This document shows positions 1 through 5,274 of a stretch of DNA of 7,780 bases, piece after piece (positions within the stretch are counted from its first letter, which is position 1; every line of letters starts with the position of its first letter). Below the pieces are notes generated by a model. That model made no database searches and was not told the DNA's origin. It worked only from the letters and a program-made list of their open reading frames with translations. Origin of the DNA: Pseudonocardiales bacterium. GTDB taxonomy: Bacteria > Actinomycetota > Actinomycetes > Mycobacteriales > Pseudonocardiaceae. The translations under genes were made by a program, and so were the position numbers. Location: contig JAODNG010000383.1 of assembly GCA_025465385.1 (NCBI GenBank), positions 1 to 7,780 on the forward strand, given 5' to 3'.

Positions 1-1400
1 ACCTCCAGCGCCAGCATCACCCGGGACAGCTCTCCACCAGAGGCGACCTTGTGCACCGGCAGCGGCCCGGTGTCGGGGTGCGCCGCGAGGCGCAGCTCCA
101 CCTCGTCGACGCCCTCCGGGCCGGCTCGCAGCCGCGTCCCGGCGATGGTGAGCGCGGCGTCGTCACCCTCGGCGGCCAGGGTCGGGTAGACCGCCACGGA
201 CAGCTGCGCCTGGCCCATGGCCAACCCCGCGAGCTCAGCGGTGACGGCGTCTCCGAGCGCTCGGGCAGCGGCGGTCCTGGCCATGGTGAGCGCGGTTGCG
301 TGCCGGGCGAGCGCGGTGGCCAGTTCGGCCCGCCGGGCCGCCAGCGCAGCGATGGCCTCCTCCGAGGTGTCGAGTCCGGCCAGGCGCTGGCGGGCCTGCC
401 GTGCCCAGGCCAGCACATCGTCGACGTCTGCACCGTACTTACGAGTCAGCCGCTTGAGGTCGGCTTGGCGGCCCAGCACCTGCTCCAACCGGGCCGGGTC
501 GGCGTTCAGCGTCTCGAGATACCCGCTGAGCTCGGCGGCGACGTCGCCGAGCACCGCAGCGGCCTCTCCCAAGCGTTCTCCAAGCGCCTGCAGCTGGGGG
601 TCACTCTCCGCCTGTAGCCGGCGGCGAGCCTGACCCACCAGGTCGATCGCACTCGGCTGGTCGCTATCGCCGTCCGGTGCGCCGCACACCGCGGATTGCG
701 CAACGGCGGCGGTCTCCCGGAGCTGGTCGACGTCAGCCAGCCGGCGGGCCTCGGCCAGCAGTGCGGAGTCCTCCCCGGGTTGCGGGTCGACGGCGGTGAT
801 CTCGGCGAGACTGTGGCCGAGCAGGTCGGCTTCCCTGGCCAGTTCCCGGGAGTTCTCCCGCCGGGTCGCGAGCTCAGCGCCGCAGCGCAGCCACTGCTCC
901 CGAATGTCCCGGTAGCTGGTCAGCGGCCCCAACACGACCTCGCCGGCGAAGCGGTCTAGCACAGCTCGCTGCTCACCGGAACGCAATAGCCGCAGCTGGT
1001 CATTTTGGCCGTGGACCGCGAGCATGCCGTCAGCCAGCTCAGCCAGCACCGCCGCCGGGACCGAGCGACCACCCAGATGGGCCCGGGACCGGCCGTCCAC
1101 GGTAAGGGTGCGGCTGGCGATCAGGCTGCCGTCTTCGTCGGTGCGGGCACCCACCTCGCTGGCCACGTCCGCGGCCGGGCTGCCGGGGGCTGGCCGGAAG
1201 CGACCCTCCACGATGGCACGGTCAGCGCCGCGCCGGACCCGGGAGGCGTCGGCCCGTCCGCCAGCGAGCAGTTGCAGGCCCGTCACGACCATGGTCTTGC
1301 CCGCGCCGGTCTCACCGGTTACCACGGTCAGGCCGGGGTGCAGGTCCAGGGTGGCCTCGTCGATCACACCGAGGCCCTCGATGCGCATCTCGGTGAGCAC
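1..1400 (-). CDS. recN: DNA repair ATPase RecN (partial, C-terminus beyond left edge)
   Basis: RecN is an SMC-like ATPase of double-strand break repair that acts on the nucleoid with RecA. I chose the GTG at 1400 because it gives VLTEMRIEGLGVIDEA, which aligns with the MLTEIRIESLGAI start of mycobacterial RecN as I recall it; the ATG four codons later is the alternative. A modest AGGGTG lies 6 nt upstream. Visible motifs are Walker A GETGAGKT (residues 29-36), the RecN-typical HGQNDQLRL (from 130), VDPQPGEDSALLAEA in the first half of the coiled coil, and the ABC signature ASGGELSR (453-460). About 467 codons are present. RecN proteins are usually 550-590 aa, so Walker B and the D-loop lie off the window. 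The frame is open throughout, with no sign of decay. In mycobacteria recN directly follows nadK; here three genes separate them, so recN may be translated and transcribed independently. I found no LexA-type GAAC-N4-GTTC box upstream. Confidence 0.95.
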   Translation of the reverse strand, partial: MLTEMRIEGLGVIDEATLDLHPGLTVVTGETGAGKTMVVTGLQLLAGGRADASRVRRGADRAIVEGRFRPAPGSPAADVASEVGARTDEDGSLIASRTLTVDGRSRAHLGGRSVPAAVLAELADGMLAVHGQNDQLRLLRSGEQRAVLDRFAGEVVLGPLTSYRDIREQWLRCGAELATRRENSRELAREADLLGHSLAEITAVDPQPGEDSALLAEARRLADVDQLRETAAVAQSAVCGAPDGDSDQPSAIDLVGQARRRLQAESDPQLQALGERLGEAAAVLGDVAAELSGYLETLNADPARLEQVLGRQADLKRLTRKYGADVDDVLAWARQARQRLAGLDTSEEAIAALAARRAELATALARHATALTMARTAAARALGDAVTAELAGLAMGQAQLSVAVYPTLAAEGDDAALTIAGTRLRAGPEGVDEVELRLAAHPDTGPLPVHKVASGGELSRVMLALE

Positions 1401-1492
1401 GGGCCGCACCCTAGCGCGCCGCGCCCCGCCCTGCGGGAAGCACCGCCATCATCGAGCAATCCCGGCAGCGATGGTGACGATCACGAGAAGGG

Positions 1493-1714
1493 CTACGGAG
1501 CGAACGACGGGACGTCTCGGCCTTCAACGTAGTAGTCCGACCAGGCCGAACGCCGGCACGCCGCACACATCGTGTCTTCATGGAAGCACGCATCCGGTGC
1601 CACGAACGGCACCGCTTCCCAAACCGCCAAATCGGGCAGAGCATCCCCAGCAGAGGCCGGCGCCAGCGGATCACCTCGCCACAAAACGCGCACCACATCG
1701 CCCAGGTCGCTCAT
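1493..1714 (-). CDS. Small acidic hypothetical protein, 73 aa, with C-x-H-x4-C-x2-C
   Basis: I do not recognise this protein. The start is placed at the second of two adjacent ATGs, because GGGAGG lies 5 nt upstream of it; a GTG at 1741 would add nine residues. The product starts MSDLGDVVRVLWRGDPLAP and is acidic in its N-terminal half. It contains two Trp-centred hydrophobic stretches (around W12 and W32). Near the C-terminus are C43, H45, C50 and C53, spaced as C-x-H-x4-C-x2-C, which could bind a metal such as zinc; this is inference from spacing only. No signal peptide or membrane segment is visible. It sits between a VOC gene and recN, 92 nt ahead of the recN start, on the same strand. 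The good ribosome binding site and the non-random composition argue for a real gene, but the short length leaves doubt. Confidence 0.55.
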   Translation of the reverse strand: MSDLGDVVRVLWRGDPLAPASAGDALPDLAVWEAVPFVAPDACFHEDTMCAACRRSAWSDYYVEGRDVPSFAP

Positions 1715-1817
1715 CATCGCCTCCCACAGCCCGTCCCGCACGCGGCTGACGGCTCATTAGATCCATCCGCTTCCCCAGCTTCGTGGGTGATGTCGGTGAG
1801 CCTACCCGCGACCACTC

Positions 1818-1839
1818 CAGGTCTGAAGTTCCCGACCTG
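1818..1839. repeat. 6-bp inverted repeat in the intergenic gap
   Basis: CAGGTC and GACCTG form perfect 6-bp arms separated by 10 nt, within the roughly 170-bp gap between the PhnB-like gene and the small 73-aa gene. No T-run follows on either strand, so it does not look like an intrinsic terminator. It could be an operator half-site pair or a chance palindrome. The rest of this gap shows no convincing promoter or RNA gene. Confidence 0.25.
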
Positions 1840-1886
1840 CCCGCCAAGACTACGGCCTCGGTGGTAGAGCGGCATGGGCGCACCTA

Positions 1887-2360
1887 TTACATCTGGTTAA
1901 CCGCGCGCCGCAAGGCTTCGATGTCAATCTTGCGCATGCCGAGCATGGCCTTCATGGCCTGTTGCGCCTTCTCCGGATCGGGATCGCCTATCAGCTCAGC
2001 CAGGGCGGTGGGAACGATCTGCCATGATACGCCATACTTGTCCTTCAGCCAGCCGCATGGGCCTTCTTCCCCACCCTGTGAGAGCTTGCTCCACAAGTAA
2101 TCGACTTCGTCCTGCGTCTCGCAGCTCACTTGGAACGAAATAGCCTCGTTGAACGTGAAATGAGGTCCGCCATTCAACGCAACCAATTTCTGCCCGTCCA
2201 ACTCGAAAGTGACAGTCATTACCGCACCTTCAGGGCCGGGACCGGCTACACCGTAACGAGCGACGTCGAGGATCCTGGAATTCTCGAAGACGGTGATGTA
2301 GAAGTTCGCTGCCTCTTCACCCTGAGTGTCGAACCACAACCATGGCGTGATCTTCTGCAT
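1887..2360 (-). CDS. PhnB-like VOC family protein (3-demethylubiquinone methyltransferase-like glyoxalase fold)
   Basis: This 157-aa single-domain protein belongs to the PhnB/3-dmu-9_3-mt branch of the vicinal oxygen chelate superfamily. Family hallmarks are the start MQKITPWLWFDTQGEEAANFY (residues 1-21), a central strand with LDGQKLVALNGG, and the C-terminal EEGPCGWLKDKYGVSWQIVP. The name inherited from 3-demethylubiquinone methyltransferase does not imply that activity, and the substrate cannot be told from sequence. The ATG has AGAGAGG 6 nt upstream. It follows the other VOC gene by 50 bp on the same strand, so the two are probably co-transcribed. Base composition is unusual: I count 61 G/C in 120 bases over 2101-2220, while 4741-4800 in tlyA has 47 in 60. 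This suggests acquisition from a lower-GC source. The frame is intact. Confidence 0.88.
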   Translation of the reverse strand: MQKITPWLWFDTQGEEAANFYITVFENSRILDVARYGVAGPGPEGAVMTVTFELDGQKLVALNGGPHFTFNEAISFQVSCETQDEVDYLWSKLSQGGEEGPCGWLKDKYGVSWQIVPTALAELIGDPDPEKAQQAMKAMLGMRKIDIEALRRAVNQM

Positions 2361-2410
2361 TACTTGCCTCTCTCTACCGCTCGCCTTTTAAGGTTGTCAG
2401 GCTTGCTGTC

Positions 2411-3205
2411 TCACCGCGAGGAGACGCTCCCCGGCATGGCCTCGTTCGCAGCGACGAGCTTGAACCGGGCACCGGTCGGGTCTGCGGCAGCCGCGAGGCG
2501 ACCGTACGGCGTGTCCTCAGCTGCCATCAGGATGGAGCCACCGAGGTCGACGACCTTCGCCAGCGCGGCGTCGGTGTCCTCGACGCCGAAGTACACCGAC
2601 CAGTAGGCAGGGACACCATCGGGAAGGAAGCCCGACGCGTCCATGACCCCGGCAACCCAGCCGTCGCCCTGCCGCACAGTTGTGTAGCGGAACTTCGGGG
2701 TGTCGCTGATGACATGGGTGTCCCAGCCGAACACCTCGCGATAGAAGGTGACAGCGGCCTGGTAGTCCCTTGTGTGTAGCTCGAACCAGCTCGGTGTGCC
2801 AGGCTCGCCGAGCACCCCGAAGCCCTGGTGGAGACCGGCCTGCCAGACGCCGATCGCGGCGCCGCCGGGGTCGCTGACGACGGCCATGGTGCCGAGGTCA
2901 CCGACGTCCATGGCTGCGACGAGTACCTGACCGCCGCGGCCGCTGGCGGCCTCGACGGCCTTCCTGGCGTCATCGGTGGCCAGATACACCGACCAGAGAT
3001 CGGGTACCTCCGAGTGGCTGGCCATGCATCCGGCGACCCGGACACCATCCTTAGTGAAGTTGAAGTAGCCGCCGAACTCCTCGGCGGGCTGCTCGGCGCT
3101 CCAGCCGAACAGCTGGCAGTAGAATTCCCGGCTGCGCTCGGTGTCGGAGGTCATCAGATCGATCCAGCAGGGCGCTCCGATAGGCGCGGCGTCTCGGGTG
3201 GGCAT
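2411..3205 (-). CDS. Two-domain VOC/glyoxalase family protein (Cfp30B-like)
   Basis: This 264-aa protein consists of two tandem VOC (glyoxalase/bleomycin-resistance fold) modules. Module one opens with GAPCWIDLMTSDTERSREFY (10-29) and closes near SDPGGAAIGVWQ (111-122). Module two opens with GTPSWFELHTRDYQAAVTFY (136-155) and closes near DPTGARFKLV. The layout and both repeated motifs match the mycobacterial 27-kDa antigen Cfp30B (Rv0577) family as I recall it. Such proteins are cytoplasmic and often detoxify reactive aldehydes or bind small molecules, but the ligand here is unknown. The ATG at 3205 is chosen because GGGAG lies 5 nt upstream and family similarity begins just after it. The frame stays open upstream into the nadK 3' end without recognisable homology. 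It follows nadK by 94 bp and precedes a PhnB-like VOC gene, interrupting the usual nadK-recN neighbourhood. Confidence 0.92.
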   Translation of the reverse strand: MPTRDAAPIGAPCWIDLMTSDTERSREFYCQLFGWSAEQPAEEFGGYFNFTKDGVRVAGCMASHSEVPDLWSVYLATDDARKAVEAASGRGGQVLVAAMDVGDLGTMAVVSDPGGAAIGVWQAGLHQGFGVLGEPGTPSWFELHTRDYQAAVTFYREVFGWDTHVISDTPKFRYTTVRQGDGWVAGVMDASGFLPDGVPAYWSVYFGVEDTDAALAKVVDLGGSILMAAEDTPYGRLAAAADPTGARFKLVAANEAMPGSVSSR

Positions 3206-3299
3206 GGTGGCTCCCTTCGCGATGCTTTCGAACCGTGTCGCCACTTTTGACGCCGCAGCAGCCCGGAACTCATCGGTCCTGACGAACCAGAAGCATCCG

Positions 3300-4199
3300 T
3301 CAGCCTGTTCGAGGACCTCGCCATCCCTGTACCGGCAGCTCGAACTTGCGCACCAGCCGGTCGGTGAACGGGCAATCATGCAGCCGCACCAGCCGGATCG
3401 GGATGGTGCCACGGACGACCTCGATCCGGGCGCCAGCCGGCAGCGCGAAGGTCCGACGCCCATCGCAGCACAGCACCGCGGTGTGCCCCTGCGGATCAGT
3501 CTCCACCGCGACCACCGAGTCCGGCGAGACCACGAGCGGACGGGCGAAGAGCGCATGTGCGTTGTTGGGAACTACCACCAGCGCGTCGACGTCCGGCCAC
3601 ACCACGGGTCCACCCGCGGAGAAGGCGTAGGCAGTGGATCCCGTAGGGGTGGCGCAGAGCACGCCGTCGCACCCGAACCCGGAAACCGGCCTGCGGTCGA
3701 CCTCGAGTACCACGTCGAGGATCCGTTCGCGCCTGCTCTTCTCGACGCTGGCCTCGTTCAGCGCCCAGGTGCGGGCGAGTGTCGAGCCGTTGAGACTGGC
3801 TGTGACGTCGACGGTCATCCGCTCGTCGACGAAGTAGTCGCCATCGACGATGGCGCGCACTGTCTGGTCCAGGGAGTCGAGATCGGCCTCGGCGAGAAAG
3901 CCGACCCGACCGAGGTTGACTCCCAGTAGCGGAACACCGCTTGGCCGGGCGAGTTCAGCGGCGCGTAGCAAGGTGCCGTCACCGCCGAGAACCAACACGA
4001 GATCTGCGCCAGTGGCAGCCTCCGGCGCGGTGGGCACCTGCTGGTCGCGCAACGCGGGATCGAGGTGCGTGGTCTCCTCGGCCAGCACTCGGACCCCGAT
4101 CCCTGCAGTGGCCAACCGCTGCGCGACCTTTTCAGCAGTGCGCAGGTTCTCCGCGTGCCCGGTGTGCAGTACCAGGAGAAACTCACGTTCGAACTTCAC
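3300..4199 (-). CDS. nadK: NAD kinase
   Basis: NAD kinase phosphorylates NAD+ to NADP+ and is the main source of cellular NADP(H). The 299-aa protein shows the family motifs in order: GGDGT (72-76, with catalytic Asp74), GVNLGRVGFLAE (93-104), the NE pair within WALNEASVEK (N148, E149), and the glycine-rich nucleotide-binding block CDGVLCATPTGSTAYAFSAG (177-196). The C-terminus, FTDRLVRKFELPVQGWRG, matches actinobacterial PpnK endings as I recall them, so the gene is complete. The GTG start overlaps the tlyA stop by 4 bp (GTGA), with a strong GGAGGGG about 6 nt upstream inside tlyA, so translational coupling is likely. The tlyA-nadK pairing is as in mycobacteria (Rv1694-Rv1695), but recN does not follow directly here. 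Confidence 0.97.
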   Translation of the reverse strand: MKFEREFLLVLHTGHAENLRTAEKVAQRLATAGIGVRVLAEETTHLDPALRDQQVPTAPEAATGADLVLVLGGDGTLLRAAELARPSGVPLLGVNLGRVGFLAEADLDSLDQTVRAIVDGDYFVDERMTVDVTASLNGSTLARTWALNEASVEKSRRERILDVVLEVDRRPVSGFGCDGVLCATPTGSTAYAFSAGGPVVWPDVDALVVVPNNAHALFARPLVVSPDSVVAVETDPQGHTAVLCCDGRRTFALPAGARIEVVRGTIPIRLVRLHDCPFTDRLVRKFELPVQGWRGPRTG

Positions 4200-5011
4200 T
4201 GCGGCCCCCTCCGCACGGCGGCGTGCACCAGCTCTTCAGCTGGTCGCACCGGATCGGCCACTCCACGACGCAGCCACAGGAAGTATTCGACGTTGCCCGA
4301 CGGCCCAGGCAGTGGGCTTGCGGTGGCGTCGACCAGGCACAGCCCGAGATCGACTGCGACCGCTAGGACGTCGAGCATGGCTCGCGCACGCAGCAGCGGG
4401 TCCCGGACCACGCCGCCGGCACCCAGCCGTTCGCGGCCGACCTCGAACTGGGGTTTGACCATCGGTAGTAGGTCACCGTCCGGACTGGTACAGCTCACCA
4501 ACGCGGGGAGCGCCAGGCGCAGCGAGATGAACGCCAGGTCAGCCACAGTCAGATCGACGGCGCCCCCGATGCCTTCAGGTTGGAGCGTGCGCACGTTCGT
4601 CCGGTCATGCACCTGAACTCGCTCATCGGTGCGTAACGACCATGCGAGCTGCCCGTAGCCCACGTCGACCGCAACCACCTCCCGGGCTCCGCGATGCAGC
4701 AGCACGTGGGTGAAGCCACCGGTGGACGCACCGGCGTCCAGGCAACGCCGACCCGCCACGGGCGGGCCGCCGGCGACGAGGTCGTCCAGCGCACCAAGGA
4801 GCTTGCGCGCGCCCCGCGACACCCAGTGGGGTTCATTCTCCGTCGCCGCAACCAGCAGCGGGGTGTCCATATCGACTCCGGTGGCCGGCTTGGTGGCCGT
4901 CAGCCCACCGACCTTGACGCGGCGCTCTGCGACGAGCTCGGCGGCGTGAACGCGAGATCGGGCCAGACCGCGCCGCACCAGCTCTGCGTCCAGCCGGGCC
5001 CTGCGTCCCAT
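4196..5011 (-). CDS. tlyA: 16S/23S rRNA (cytidine-2'-O)-methyltransferase TlyA
   Basis: TlyA 2'-O-methylates 16S C1409 and 23S C1920 (E. coli numbering); in mycobacteria its loss gives capreomycin/viomycin resistance. The 271-aa protein starts MGRRARLDAELVRRGLARSR, an S4 RNA-binding domain (about 1-60), followed by a linker and an FtsJ-like Rossmann methyltransferase domain. SAM motif I is CLDAGASTGGFTHVLL (90-105). The K-D-K-E tetrad is visible as K70, D158, K186 (VKPQFEVG) and E242 (GPSGNVEYFLWLR), corresponding to K69/D154/K182/E238 in the M. tuberculosis enzyme. The interdomain linker is PHWV (61-64), whereas the M. tuberculosis protein has RAWV. The ATG has GGAGG 5 nt upstream. Its 3' end overlaps the nadK start. 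A 95-bp leader with degenerate tandem repeats separates it from the upstream small gene. Confidence 0.97.
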   Translation of the reverse strand: MGRRARLDAELVRRGLARSRVHAAELVAERRVKVGGLTATKPATGVDMDTPLLVAATENEPHWVSRGARKLLGALDDLVAGGPPVAGRRCLDAGASTGGFTHVLLHRGAREVVAVDVGYGQLAWSLRTDERVQVHDRTNVRTLQPEGIGGAVDLTVADLAFISLRLALPALVSCTSPDGDLLPMVKPQFEVGRERLGAGGVVRDPLLRARAMLDVLAVAVDLGLCLVDATASPLPGPSGNVEYFLWLRRGVADPVRPAEELVHAAVRRGPQ

Positions 5012-5068
5012 TCAACCCTCCGTCCCACCTAACCGCCGCCCCATCTGAACTTCAGCCCATTGAACCTT
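5004..5068 (-). repeat. Degenerate 16-17 bp tandem repeat in the tlyA leader
   Basis: Read on the minus strand, four adjacent units lie head to tail: AAGGTTCAATGGGCTG (5068-5053), AAGTTCAGATGGGGCG (5052-5037), GCGGTTAGGTGGGACG (5036-5021) and GAGGGTTGAATGGGACG (5020-5004). They share a GGTT-n-n-n-TGGG core. Units 1 and 4 agree at 12 of 16 positions when aligned on that core. The last unit contains the tlyA Shine-Dalgarno (GGAGG) and its ATG, so each unit resembles a copy of the tlyA initiation region. It could be a relic of slippage duplication or a translational control element. The alignment is by eye. Confidence 0.55.
5012..5044 (-). other. Candidate leader mini-ORF (10 codons) in frame with tlyA
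   Basis: The ATG inside repeat unit 2 opens a short frame, MGRRLGGTEG, ending in a TGA that directly abuts the tlyA ATG (TGA-ATG) in the same frame. Its first four residues repeat the MGRR start of TlyA. There is no strong ribosome binding site in front of it, so translation is uncertain. It may only reflect the repeat structure. Confidence 0.3.
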
Positions 5069-5106
5069 GGCCGGGCTAACTCCTCGTACCTCGACTCTAG
5101 GGCGCC

Positions 5107-5274
5107 CTAAACGTCGTCGATGCTGGACAGGGCTGCCGTCAGCGAGTTGTGCAGGGTGGTGAATAGCGCCACGTGCTCGGCAGTCGGAAGGTCGTCGAGA
5201 TCCTGCAGGGCGCCGAGAGATTCCATGATGCCAGCAGGGCTCTGGACTGCGGCTGATAGTGGTTGTGACGTCAT
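5107..5274 (-). CDS. Conserved small actinobacterial protein (Rv1693-like position), 55 aa
   Basis: The protein starts MTSQPLSAAVQS and has a conserved-looking core LDDLPTAEHVALFTTLHNSL followed by an acidic end SSIDDV. It lacks signal or membrane segments and is predicted to be mainly helical. The ATG overlaps the HAD phosphatase stop by 4 bp (ATGA) and is preceded by GGAGG 8 nt upstream, both good evidence for expression. Its size and place between the phosphatase and tlyA match the short gene Rv1693 in M. tuberculosis. Its function is unknown. Linkage to the phosphatase by coupled translation suggests a small partner or regulator, but that is inference. It is easily missed by gene finders because of its length. 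Confidence 0.8.
   Translation of the reverse strand: MTSQPLSAAVQSPAGIMESLGALQDLDDLPTAEHVALFTTLHNSLTAALSSIDDV

Noticed and set aside
51..617. Long plus-strand open frames across the recN, VOC and tlyA regions
   Set aside because: They are antisense shadows of conserved minus-strand genes, typical of high-GC DNA, and their products are repetitive Arg/Pro/Ala-rich sequences without family motifs.
1425..1437. CCCGC-3 nt-GCGGG hairpin just upstream of recN
   Set aside because: The stem is only 5 bp with no T-run on either strand, and is expected by chance in such GC-rich sequence; not supported as a terminator or riboswitch.
1401..1760. LexA (SOS) box or RecA-NDp-type promoter ahead of recN
   Set aside because: No GAAC-N4-GTTC palindrome was found. 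The nearest TGTCGGTG-like match, just beyond this stretch near 1792, is on the wrong strand and has wrong spacing.
1855..1885. tRNA-like stretch GGTGGTAGAGCGGCATG on the plus strand
   Set aside because: It resembles a tRNA D-arm, but no acceptor stem, anticodon stem or T-arm (GGTTCRA) can be placed around it, so it is probably a chance match.
3206..3556. The VOC reading frame stays open upstream of its ATG into the nadK 3' region
   Set aside because: The extra sequence shows no family similarity and overlaps nadK in another frame. The ATG at 3205 has a good ribosome binding site, so the extension is not coding.
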